Source: JBPCPM01 sp050999155 (GTDB lineage: Bacteria > Actinomycetota > Thermoleophilia > Solirubrobacterales > 70-9). Taken from it: DNA of 64,000 bases. Location of the stretch: contig JBPCPM010000016.1 of assembly GCA_050999155.1 (NCBI GenBank), positions 28,358 through 92,357 of the forward strand, written 5' to 3'. The notes under the pieces were generated by a model, which did not search any database, had not been told where the DNA came from, and saw only the letters and a list, made by a program, of their open reading frames with translations. The translations under genes and the position numbers were made by a program. Of this stretch, positions 8,429 to 16,387 are shown piece after piece (positions within the stretch are counted from its first letter, which is position 1; every line of letters begins with the position of its first letter).

Positions 8429-8485
8429 GTGCGACGGGCGCCCACACGCCCGGCCGATCGCGTGACAATGGACGGTCGGCGATGA
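8429..8485 (+). CDS. Possible 18-codon leader frame coupled to the kinase gene
   Basis: GTG at 8429 opens an 18-codon frame (Val-Arg-Arg-Ala-Pro-Thr-Arg-Pro-Ala-Asp-Arg-Val-Thr-Met-Asp-Gly-Arg-Arg) whose TGA at 8483 overlaps the kinase ATG at 8482 as ATGA. This is the junction type used between real operon genes here. The GTG sits six bases after TAGCCT. It is too short to judge by composition. It may be a leader peptide that feeds ribosomes to the kinase start, or a chance frame. Confidence 0.3.
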   Translation: MRRAPTRPADRVTMDGRR

Positions 8486-9969
8486 TCGGCACCGTCTTCT
8501 CCAGCCGCTACCAGGTCCTCTCCAAGCTCGGGGAGGGCGGCCACTCCACCGTCTACCGGGCGCGTGACGAGGTGCTCGAGCGCGAGGTGGCCATCAAGGT
8601 CATGCACGTCGACCTGTCCTCCGACGAGGCGGCCCGGGAGCGGTTCCGGCGCGAAGCCCGCAGCGTGGCCCGCCTCTCGCACCCCAACGTGGTCAACGTG
8701 ATCGACGCTGGCCGCGACGACGACGGGTTCCCGTTCATCGTCTTCGAGTACGTCACGGGCCAGACCCTCAAGCACCGCGTGCGCCAGCGCGAACGGCTGC
8801 CCATCGCCGAAGCGGTCGCGTACGCCATCGAGATCGCCCTGGGCCTGGCCGCTGCCCACGATCACGGGCTGGTCCACCGAGACGTCAAGCCGCAGAACGT
8901 CCTCATCGACGACGAGGGGCGAGGCAAGATCACCGACTTCGGCATCGCTGTGTCGGGCGACACCGAAAGCATCACCGATCCGGGGCGCGTGCTGGGCACG
9001 ACCGACTACGTATCCCCCGAACAGGCGATGGGACGCCCGGTCGACGGGCGCTCGGACCTGTACTCGCTGGGGATTGTGCTCTACGAGATGCTCGTCGGCG
9101 AGGTCCCCTTCCACGCCGACAACCCGGTGGGCGTGGCCATGAAACACGTCCGCGAGGCAGTCCCCGACGTGCAGCGCAAGCGCCCGGAGGTCTCGGCGGC
9201 CCTGGCCTCCGTCGTCGAGCGTGCCACGGCCAAGCACCCGGCCAACCGCTACCCCGATGCGCGCTCGATGCTCGGCGAGCTCGAGCAGGCGTTGGAGGTC
9301 GAAGCCGCGCGGGCCGGGACCACGGCGGGCGAGGCGACCGTGGTGCTCGATGCCGTGAAAGCCCAGCGCCCCATCGGCTCCCGGCGTTCCTGGGGCCTGG
9401 CGGGCCTGGCCGGGCTCGCGGGAACGGTGGGCGCGGCCTTGGCCATCGTGCTCGCGTCAGGGGACGACACCGAGCGCGAGCCGTTGTCGGCGCGGACCGC
9501 GGCGGACGAGAAGGCCCGGATCGCGCTCAGCGCGGGCGATGCCTCGGACTTCGATCCCGAGTGCGACGAACGCGAGCACTCCGAGCTGGTCGGGCTCGCC
9601 GTCGACGGCGACCCGAGACGGACGCTGTGGACGACCGAGACCTACAAGGTGCGGGACCTGGGGAAGCCCGGCGTCGGCCTGGCCATCGACCTGGGATCGC
9701 GGATGCAGGTCTCGGAACTGCGTATGCGGTCGGCCCGGGCCGGATGGGACTTCGAGGTGCGGGCGTCGGCCGAGGACTCTGCGCCGGACAGCATCGAGGA
9801 CTGGCGGCTTCTCAAGACCGTGGCCAACGCCTCGACCGACGAGGAGGTGACGGTGCCGGCCACCGCGAGCGGGGACCGGCACTACCTCGTGTGGATCACC
9901 CGGCTGGCACCGACCGACACCGAGGATCGCTACGCCGTGGAGATCTCGGACGTCGGGCTCTTTCGCTGA
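8482..9969 (+). CDS. Transmembrane Ser/Thr protein kinase with discoidin-like sensor domain
   Basis: 495 residues. The Hanks-type kinase domain (about 9-270) has the Gly-loop 'LGEGGHSTVYRA', 'VAIKV' lysine, catalytic 'HRDVKPQN', 'DFG' and 'SPEQ' activation end, so it should be active. One membrane helix lies near 305-328 in a Gly/Leu/Ala-rich stretch. The outer C-terminal 165 residues resemble an F5/8 type C (discoidin) beta-sandwich: 'AVDGDPRRTLWTTETY', 'GVGLAIDLGSRMQVSELRM' and a final 'VEISDVGLF' strand. Such domains usually bind carbohydrate, so a glycan or cell-wall signal is a reasonable inference. Its 3' end overlaps the convergent methyltransferase gene by 40 bases. The start follows a possible small leader frame. 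Confidence 0.88.
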   Translation: MIGTVFSSRYQVLSKLGEGGHSTVYRARDEVLEREVAIKVMHVDLSSDEAARERFRREARSVARLSHPNVVNVIDAGRDDDGFPFIVFEYVTGQTLKHRVRQRERLPIAEAVAYAIEIALGLAAAHDHGLVHRDVKPQNVLIDDEGRGKITDFGIAVSGDTESITDPGRVLGTTDYVSPEQAMGRPVDGRSDLYSLGIVLYEMLVGEVPFHADNPVGVAMKHVREAVPDVQRKRPEVSAALASVVERATAKHPANRYPDARSMLGELEQALEVEAARAGTTAGEATVVLDAVKAQRPIGSRRSWGLAGLAGLAGTVGAALAIVLASGDDTEREPLSARTAADEKARIALSAGDASDFDPECDEREHSELVGLAVDGDPRRTLWTTETYKVRDLGKPGVGLAIDLGSRMQVSELRMRSARAGWDFEVRASAEDSAPDSIEDWRLLKTVANASTDEEVTVPATASGDRHYLVWITRLAPTDTEDRYAVEISDVGLFR

Positions 9970-10853
9970 CCCTCCCCGCCGGGAGCGCGCAGTGGGAGGA
10001 ACACCGACGTGAACACCGAGCGGCCCACCTCCACCAGCAGGTGGGGGTAGAAGGTCCCGGTCCGCGGCTGGACGCTGCCGTCGGGCCCGATGCGGGCGAC
10101 GTTCTCCCACGACTCGGCCGAGAGCCCCAGATTCAACGGCTCGACGAGCTCCAGGCCCGACGGGCCGATGATGCGGCGCCGGAGCTCGCGCGGGGTGAAC
10201 GCCTCGCGGAGAACCGACCGGCGGCGCAGGGTGGCGCCTGGACGGCGACGGCCGAGCGACGCCGCTCGCATGGCCACCTCGGCCGGCGCCCTGTCGCGAG
10301 GGTGGTGGCGCACGAGGCATTCGGTGACGATCCCGACGTGCCCGCCGGGCCGGACGACCCGGCCCATCTCCGACGCGACCCGCGCCACCTCGGCCGGACC
10401 GCCCATGTGCTCGATCGACGACAGGCTGAACACCACATCGAAGCTGTCGTCGGGGAAGTCGAGCTCACGGGCGTCCATCCATCGGACCTCGAGGCGTTCC
10501 TGGCGATAGGCGAAGGGAGCCCTCGACGCGGGATCGGTGAGCATTGCGGCGTCGGCCTCGCGGTCGGAGAACGAGCCGCTCCCGTAGATATCGGTGGCCA
10601 CGACGGAGCCCAGCCGGTTGGCCAGCCAGAACACGATCCGTTCGTCGCCCGCCCCGACCGCCAAGGCCCGTGTGTGCTCGCCCAGGGCTCCGGCCTTCTC
10701 GAGGAACCGGGCGAGCATCGCGAACTCCCACACCTTGCGCTCCACGTGCGTCGCCGGGTCGCGCTCGGGAAGGATCTCGCGGAGCCAGCCCAGCAGCTCG
10801 GGGTCGCGGAAGTCGGGGGCGTCGCAGAGCTTCGCGAGGCCGATCCCGCCCAT
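9930..10853 (-). CDS. Class I SAM-dependent methyltransferase
   Basis: 307 residues from the ATG at 10853, which overlaps the ddl stop (ATGA). A longer frame upstream lies inside ddl and is not used. The Rossmann motif I 'LAVGAGDERIVFWLA', an acidic 'VVATDIYG' end of strand 2, 'FDVVFSLSSIEHMG' (motif IV) and 'VVRPGGHVGIVTE' (motif VI region) place it in the Methyltransf_11-like group. The substrate is unknown. It is the last gene of the envelope and phospho-signalling operon, and its final codons overlap the 3' end of the convergent kinase gene. The position suggests a cell-envelope or small-molecule substrate, but nothing in the sequence proves this. Confidence 0.78.
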   Translation of the reverse strand: MGGIGLAKLCDAPDFRDPELLGWLREILPERDPATHVERKVWEFAMLARFLEKAGALGEHTRALAVGAGDERIVFWLANRLGSVVATDIYGSGSFSDREADAAMLTDPASRAPFAYRQERLEVRWMDARELDFPDDSFDVVFSLSSIEHMGGPAEVARVASEMGRVVRPGGHVGIVTECLVRHHPRDRAPAEVAMRAASLGRRRPGATLRRRSVLREAFTPRELRRRIIGPSGLELVEPLNLGLSAESWENVARIGPDGSVQPRTGTFYPHLLVEVGRSVFTSVFLPLRAPGGEGQRKSPTSEISTA

Positions 10854-11818
10854 CAGTAGCTGTGCGCGGCCTCGGCGCGGCGCCGCTGGACCGCGAGCTC
10901 CAGCAGCCGGTCGCACAGCTGCGCGTACTCGACCCCGGCGGCGGCGAACAGCTTCGCGTAGACGCTGGTGGCGGTGAACCCGGGCAGGGTATTGATCTCG
11001 TTGACAAGGATCCGGTGCTCGGAGGTGACGAAGAAGTCACATCGGGCCAGCCCGGCGCAGTCCATCGCCCGGTAGACCTCCGCCGCCTGGGTCCGCACGA
11101 CTTGGGCCACCTCGTCGGGCAGGTCGGCGGGGACATCGAGGCGCATCTGGCCCTCTTCGTACTTGGACTCGAAGTCGTACCAGTCGGCGTCGATGACGAT
11201 CTCGCCCGGCGGGGAGACCTCCGGATCGTCGTTGCCGAGGACCGAGCACTCGATCTCCCGGCCCGGAGAGTGCTGTTCGACGATCACCCGCGGGTCGTGG
11301 TCGCGGGCGAGCTGGACCGCGTCGTCGAGGTCGGCCCGGTCATCGACGCGGCTGATGCCGACGCTCGAGCCCAGGCGCGAGGGCTTGACCCAGACAGGGA
11401 GGTCGAGCTCCGTCACCCGCTCGCGCCAGCCCGGCTCGCCGACCACCGCGAACCCGACCTGCTCCACCCCGTGGTGGGCGAGCAACCGCTTGCAGGTGAT
11501 CTTGTCCATGCAGGCCGCCGAGGCCAGAACGCCCGAGCCGACGTAGGCGCTGCCCAGCGTCTCGAGCACCCCCTGGACGGTGCCGTCCTCGCCGAAGGGG
11601 CCGTGCAACGCGGGGAAGGCGACGTCAGCGCCGAGAAGGCCCGCGCCGGGGACCAGCTCGACGTCGTGTCCGTCGTGGGTCCACTGGCCCTCCTCGTCGA
11701 TGACCACGTCAAGGGCCTCATGGCCTCCCTCGGCCAGGCCGGCCATCACCGCCTCGCCGGAGCGCAGCGACACGTCCCGTTCGCTCGACCGGCCGCCGCG
11801 CAGCACCGCGACCCTCAC
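10853..11818 (-). CDS. ddl: D-alanine--D-alanine ligase
   Basis: 321 residues with the ATP-grasp layout. The N-terminal lid has 'RGGRSSERDVSLRSG', then 'FPALHGPFGEDGTVQG', 'CMDKITCKRLL', 'VKPSRLGSSVGISRV', 'YDFESKYEEGQM' and the C-terminal metal-site strand 'ILVNEINTLPGFTATSVY'. All substrate and Mg-binding blocks of Ddl are present. It makes the D-Ala-D-Ala dipeptide for peptidoglycan stems in the cytoplasm. The GTG start overlaps the PASTA kinase stop, so the ligase is co-transcribed with RodA, PbpA and the kinase. A second Ddl-like gene lies at 41934-42866. The textbook sequence matches better here ('NEINTLPGFT' against 'LEANAIPGLT'). Confidence 0.92.
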   Translation of the reverse strand: MRVAVLRGGRSSERDVSLRSGEAVMAGLAEGGHEALDVVIDEEGQWTHDGHDVELVPGAGLLGADVAFPALHGPFGEDGTVQGVLETLGSAYVGSGVLASAACMDKITCKRLLAHHGVEQVGFAVVGEPGWRERVTELDLPVWVKPSRLGSSVGISRVDDRADLDDAVQLARDHDPRVIVEQHSPGREIECSVLGNDDPEVSPPGEIVIDADWYDFESKYEEGQMRLDVPADLPDEVAQVVRTQAAEVYRAMDCAGLARCDFFVTSEHRILVNEINTLPGFTATSVYAKLFAAAGVEYAQLCDRLLELAVQRRRAEAAHSY

Positions 11819-13659
11819 GGCCGGGCCCCCGGGGCAGCGCCTGCCGGTGGGTCGGGTGCCGGTTCCGGATCCTCGGGAGCGGGGCTCTCCGGCTCCGGCT
11901 CGGTGAACTCGCCAACGGTGATCACGACGGTCGATCCCTCCGGCACCTCGGTCCGCGCCCCGGGACTCTGGCCGAGCACGATGCCGTCGTCGCTGCGCTT
12001 GTCGACCTCGCGGGTCCGCACCTCGACCTTGAGCCCCTGCTCGGCGAGCAGCTCCCGGGCGGTCTGGCGGCTGCGGCCTTCCACGTCACGAACCCTGACC
12101 GGTGTCTGGCCGGTGGAGACGACGATCGAGACGGTGTCGCCCTTCTCGGCCCGGGTGCCCGCCGCAGGCGCCTGGGAGAGCACCTCGCCGGCCTCGGCCT
12201 CGTCGTCGCGCTCGGTCACCCGCGGAGTCAGGCCCAGGTCACGAATGGCCCCTTCGGCCTGGGCCCGGGTCCTGCCTACGAGGGTGGGCACCGCCACCGT
12301 GTCGGGGCCGGTGGAGACGAGCAGCGTGACGGTGGTGCCCTTGCGCCGATCGGAACCGGACGACGGGCGGGTGCCGACGGCGATGCCGTCCGCGAGCCCC
12401 TCGTCGGCCTGTCGCCGGATGCGGACCTCGAACCCGGCCCGTTCGATCCGGCGGCGGGCCGTGCGCTCGACGACACCCCGCGTCCCCGGAATCTCCGCCC
12501 GGCCGGGCCCTGCGCTGACGGTGAGGGTGACACGGCTGCCCTCCTTGGCCTGCTGGCCCCCGGCGGGGTCCTGCTCGAGGACGATGTCCCGGGGGGCGTC
12601 GCGCTCGACGGTCCGCAGGTCGACCTCGAAGCCACGGTCCTCGAGCTCGGTGGTGGCCGGTCCCACGGCCTGCCCGACCACTCGCGGGACGGCCACGTCG
12701 TTGCCGAACAGCGTCGTCAACGCGCCCACGGCCAGGGCGACGAGCAACAGGCCGAGCGCCACCCACGCCCACCGGCGCCGAGTCCGGGGGGGCGGACCGG
12801 CAACGGGCGCGAACGCCGCGGTGCTGCCGCCCACCGGCTCACCCCGGGCGGCAGCGGCGAGGGCGTCGGAGAACTCCCGTGCCGTTTGGAACCGCCGCTC
12901 CGGATCCTTGGCGAGCGCCCGGAGCACCACGGGGTCCAGCGCGGGTGGGACCGACGGCTCGATCTCGCTCGGGGGGACCGGCTCCTCGGACACCTGCTTG
13001 AGCGCAACGGCCACGGCGCTGTCGCCCTCGAACGGCAGCCTGCCGGTGAGGGCCTCGTAGAGGATCACGCCGACCGAGTAGACGTCCGACGGCTCCTCGG
13101 TGGGCTGGCCCTGGGCCTGTTCGGGAGAGAGATAGTGCGCGGTTCCCAGCACCGATCCGGTCTGGGTGATGTCCGAGGCGCCGGCCCGCGCGATGCCGAA
13201 GTCGGTGACCTGCGCGCGCCCCTCGGCGTCGACGATGACGTTCTGGGGCTTGAGATCACGGTGGATCACGCCGCGCCTGTGGGCGAAGGCGGCGCCCGCC
13301 AGGATCTGCTGCACGAGGCCCACGGCCCGCTCGACGGTCAGGGTCCCGTCGACGATGTGCTGCTTGAGCGTCGGGCCCTTCACGTACTCCATGGCGATGT
13401 AGTACGTGCCCTCGTGACCGCCCCGGTCGTAGACGCCGACGACGTTGGGGTGCTGCAGGCCGGCCGCGGCCGAGGCTTCGCGGCGGAACCGCTCGACGAA
13501 GTCCTCGTCGGCGGCGAAACGGCTGTGGAGGATCTTCAGCGCCACCGTCCGGTGCAGGACGGTGTCCTGGGCGCGGTACACGTCGGCCATGCCCCCTGAC
13601 CCGATCCGCTCGGCGACCTTGTAGCGCCCGTCGATGAGGCTGTCGGCCTGGAGCCTCAC
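11815..13659 (-). CDS. pknB: PASTA-domain Ser/Thr protein kinase (PknB-like)
   Basis: 614 residues. The kinase domain (about 10-270) has 'IGSGGMADVYRAQD', 'VALKIL', 'HRDLKPQNVI', 'DFGIAR' and 'SPEQAQGQP'. A Pro/Arg-rich juxtamembrane linker leads to one membrane helix (about 305-327). Four tandem PASTA repeats of about 68 residues then extend outside ('PRVVGQ', 'PGTRGV', 'PTLVGR' and 'VRDVEGR' openings), followed by a Pro/Glu-rich tail. PASTA kinases sense muropeptides or lipid II and control wall growth and division. Counter-phosphatase PstP and FHA readers FhaA and FhaB lie in the same operon. The GTG start overlaps the pbpA stop. It is the PknB equivalent, with no separate PknA adjacent. 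Confidence 0.93.
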   Translation of the reverse strand: MRLQADSLIDGRYKVAERIGSGGMADVYRAQDTVLHRTVALKILHSRFAADEDFVERFRREASAAAGLQHPNVVGVYDRGGHEGTYYIAMEYVKGPTLKQHIVDGTLTVERAVGLVQQILAGAAFAHRRGVIHRDLKPQNVIVDAEGRAQVTDFGIARAGASDITQTGSVLGTAHYLSPEQAQGQPTEEPSDVYSVGVILYEALTGRLPFEGDSAVAVALKQVSEEPVPPSEIEPSVPPALDPVVLRALAKDPERRFQTAREFSDALAAAARGEPVGGSTAAFAPVAGPPPRTRRRWAWVALGLLLVALAVGALTTLFGNDVAVPRVVGQAVGPATTELEDRGFEVDLRTVERDAPRDIVLEQDPAGGQQAKEGSRVTLTVSAGPGRAEIPGTRGVVERTARRRIERAGFEVRIRRQADEGLADGIAVGTRPSSGSDRRKGTTVTLLVSTGPDTVAVPTLVGRTRAQAEGAIRDLGLTPRVTERDDEAEAGEVLSQAPAAGTRAEKGDTVSIVVSTGQTPVRVRDVEGRSRQTARELLAEQGLKVEVRTREVDKRSDDGIVLGQSPGARTEVPEGSTVVITVGEFTEPEPESPAPEDPEPAPDPPAGAAPGARP

Positions 13660-15077
13660 TTCAGCAGCTCCTGCATGACCCGCTTGGCGATCGGCGCCGC
13701 GACCTCGCCACCGGTCCCGTCGGAGCGCTCGACCGTCGCGGCGATCGCCACGGTGGGCTTGTCGGACGGGGCGAAGGCGACGAACCAGGGCTGGTTGCGA
13801 CCCCCGACCTCCGCGGTACCAGTCTTGCCCGCCACGTCGATGCCCTCCAGGGCGGCTGCGGTGCCCGATCCCTCCTTGACGACGTTGGTCATCATGTCGC
13901 GCAGCTGGCCCGCGGCCTTGGCGCTCATGACCCGGCGAAGCTTGTCGGGCTCCAGCTCATCCGAGCTGCGGCCGTCGGGGTCGCGGATCGTCTCGACGAG
14001 CTGCGGGCGCATCATCTGGCCGCCGTTGGCGACCGTGCCCACGACGAGGGCCATCTGCAGGGGGGTGACCAGCAGCCCTCCCTGCCCGATGCCGACACGC
14101 CCGATGTCAACCTTGCCCGCGTCGTCGAGCAGCTTGCCGCCCTCCCCGCGCACACCGCTGACGGCGAGCTGGTTGGCCGGGTACTCCAACGGCGGCTCGT
14201 CGTAGAAGCCGAACCGCTTCATGTACCGGAACATCGTGCTGTCCCCGAGCTGGACGGCGACCTGGGCCCACACGGTGTTGACCGAGTTCGTCAGGGCCGC
14301 GGTCAGATCGACGGGACCGAAGCTCTCGCCGCCGAAGTTCGCGAGCGGCACGCCCGAGATGTCCTGGGGCGAGCTGCCGTCGAGCGTGCTGGACGGATTG
14401 AACCGGCCGCTGTCGAGCGCAGCGGCCGCCGTGACGACCTTCATGGTCGACCCGGGCGGATACTGGGACTGCGTGGCCCGATTGACCACCGGCGCCCCGG
14501 AGGAGCTGTTGAGCTCCGATAGGCGCCTGGGGATGGCGTTCGGGTCATACGACGGGTTGCTGGCCATGACCCGGACGCGGCCCGTCTTCGGCTCGAGGGC
14601 GACCACGGCGCCGGGTCGGCCGCCCAGCGCCGACAGCGCCGTGCGCTGGGCGTCGACGTCGAGCGTTGTCTCCACGTCGTCGCCTTCGTTGCGGCGGCCG
14701 CGCAGCTGGTCGAGGATCGACAGGAACTCCGCCTTGTTCCCGGCCAGCGTGTCGTTGAAGGCGTCCTCGATCCCGGTCTGGCCCTCCTCGAGGTACGAGT
14801 AGCCGACCGGGTGGGCGAACAACTCGCCCTGCGGGTAGGAGCGCTCGAACACCCGCGACGCGCCCTTGCCGTCGCCGCGGTCGCGGGCGATAACGGCGCC
14901 GTCGCTCGTGAGGATTCGGCCGCGCTCGACCCGCAGGGACTCCAGCTGCGGGCGCTTGTTCGCCTCGTTGCCCTTGAGGTCGTCGGCGGCGAACACCGTC
15001 CAGTAGGACGTGAAGCCCACGAGCAGCGCGAACAGCACGATGACGAGCCCGAACAGCCGCGCGATCGGGGCATTCAT
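13656..15077 (-). CDS. pbpA: Penicillin-binding protein, class B transpeptidase (PbpA)
   Basis: 473 residues. An N-terminal membrane anchor (about 8-30) precedes the dimerisation domain ('RGRILTSDGAVIA') and the transpeptidase domain. The three penicillin-binding motifs are clear: 'STMK' with the acylated serine (about 217), 'SVN' (about 270) and 'KTGT' (about 425). It cross-links stem peptides outside the membrane, working with the RodA/FtsW glycosyltransferase encoded directly upstream, whose stop it overlaps by four bases (ATGA). The length matches actinobacterial PbpA (about 490). It is downstream of PstP and upstream of the PASTA kinase that would regulate it. Confidence 0.95.
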   Translation of the reverse strand: MNAPIARLFGLVIVLFALLVGFTSYWTVFAADDLKGNEANKRPQLESLRVERGRILTSDGAVIARDRGDGKGASRVFERSYPQGELFAHPVGYSYLEEGQTGIEDAFNDTLAGNKAEFLSILDQLRGRRNEGDDVETTLDVDAQRTALSALGGRPGAVVALEPKTGRVRVMASNPSYDPNAIPRRLSELNSSSGAPVVNRATQSQYPPGSTMKVVTAAAALDSGRFNPSSTLDGSSPQDISGVPLANFGGESFGPVDLTAALTNSVNTVWAQVAVQLGDSTMFRYMKRFGFYDEPPLEYPANQLAVSGVRGEGGKLLDDAGKVDIGRVGIGQGGLLVTPLQMALVVGTVANGGQMMRPQLVETIRDPDGRSSDELEPDKLRRVMSAKAAGQLRDMMTNVVKEGSGTAAALEGIDVAGKTGTAEVGGRNQPWFVAFAPSDKPTVAIAATVERSDGTGGEVAAPIAKRVMQELLK

Positions 15078-16387
15078 GCGCCGATCCTCGCCTCGGGTCG
15101 GTCGCCCGACCGGGCACGGTGGGAGATCGCGAGCAGCAACCCGATGAGGGCCATGTTCGCCACGACCGAGCTTCCGCCGTAGCTGACGAACGGCAGCGTG
15201 ACGCCGGTCAGCGGAATCACGCGGGTGACGCCGCCGATGATCACGAACGCCTGGAGGGCCAGGACGGCGGTGAGGCCAGCCGCCAGCAGCTTGGAGAAGC
15301 CATCGGGGGCCATCAGGGCGGTCTTGAACCCCCGCTGGGCGATGAGCAGGAAGGTCAGTACCACCGCGGTCGCCCCGAACAGCCCGGCTTCATCGACGAT
15401 GACCGCGTAGATGAGGTCGGTCTGGGCTTCGGGGAGCAGGGTGTTGCCGTTGGGCAGGGCCAGCAGTGCCTGCCCAAACCCCTGGCCGAACAGGCCGCCG
15501 TCTGCCTGGGCAAAGATCGACTGCGCGATCTGGAAACCGGTCCCGTCCGCGTCGGCGAAGGGATCGAGCCAGATGTCGATGCGATCCGACACGTGGCCCA
15601 CCGTCGAGGCGAAGAACCACGAGCCGGCGAGGAACATGAGGATGCCGATCACGACGAACGAGAACCGGTCGGTGGCGACGTAGAGCAGGGCCAAGAACGC
15701 GCCGAAGAACATCAGCGAGCTTCCGAGGTCCCGGATGAACACGAGCATGAACATCGCCGCGCCCCAGACCACCAGCAACGGGCCCAGGTGCTTGAGCGGG
15801 GGAAGGGTCAGCCCCAGAACCCGCCGGGCGCCGACGACCAGCACCTCGCGGCGATCGTGGAGGTAGCTGGCAAGGAAGATGACGACGCACAGCTTCGCCA
15901 CCTCCGCGGGCTGGAAGGCGATCGGGCCGAGCTTCACGCCGAGGTAGGCACCGTTGACCTGGGACCCGATCACCGGGAACCGGGGCAACAGCAACAGCAC
16001 GATCCCGGCCAGGGCGATCGTGTACCGGTACCGCTGCAGCACGGCGTAGTCGCGGAGGAACACCACCACGCCGACAAGGGCGACGAGCCCGAGCACGAAC
16101 CAGTTGGCCTGGTCCCGGGCGAGGTCCGGATCGATCCGGTAGATGACCACCAGGCCGAAGGCCGCCAGGAGGGCGACGAGCGGAAACAGGTACGGATCGG
16201 CCAGGGGCAGGCGCATCCGCAGGAAGATGTGGACCCCCAGGCAGATCGCCAGGAAGTAGCCGCCCCACACGAGGCTGAGCGTGTCCAGCTCCGTCGTCCC
16301 CTCGGCGATGAAGACTGCCGCGAAGCCGGCGGCCACGAGCAGGGCCGCCGGGACCAGGGCCAGCAACTCGCGGTTGCGTGCGCTCAC
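15074..16387 (-). CDS. rodA: SEDS peptidoglycan glycosyltransferase (FtsW/RodA/SpoVE family)
   Basis: 437 residues from the GTG at 16387, which overlaps the pstP stop. About ten to twelve membrane helices are seen. The SEDS marks 'GAYLGVKLGPIAFQPAEVAKL' (read in parts), 'ARRVLGLTLPPLKHLGPLL', 'RDLGSSLMFFGAFLALLYVATDR', 'QTDLIYAVIVDEAGLFGA' (with the catalytic-site Asp/Glu), and the C-terminal 'LTGVTLPFVSYGGSSVVANMA' (in parts) are intact. It polymerises lipid II glycan strands. In this gene order it corresponds to RodA of mycobacteria, partner of PbpA, though RodA and FtsW cannot be separated safely from sequence alone. Confidence 0.92.
   Translation of the reverse strand: MSARNRELLALVPAALLVAAGFAAVFIAEGTTELDTLSLVWGGYFLAICLGVHIFLRMRLPLADPYLFPLVALLAAFGLVVIYRIDPDLARDQANWFVLGLVALVGVVVFLRDYAVLQRYRYTIALAGIVLLLLPRFPVIGSQVNGAYLGVKLGPIAFQPAEVAKLCVVIFLASYLHDRREVLVVGARRVLGLTLPPLKHLGPLLVVWGAAMFMLVFIRDLGSSLMFFGAFLALLYVATDRFSFVVIGILMFLAGSWFFASTVGHVSDRIDIWLDPFADADGTGFQIAQSIFAQADGGLFGQGFGQALLALPNGNTLLPEAQTDLIYAVIVDEAGLFGATAVVLTFLLIAQRGFKTALMAPDGFSKLLAAGLTAVLALQAFVIIGGVTRVIPLTGVTLPFVSYGGSSVVANMALIGLLLAISHRARSGDRPEARIGA

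Noticed and set aside
10544..13060. 838-codon plus-strand frame
   Set aside because: Antisense to ddl and pknB; low-complexity Arg/Ser/Pro content.
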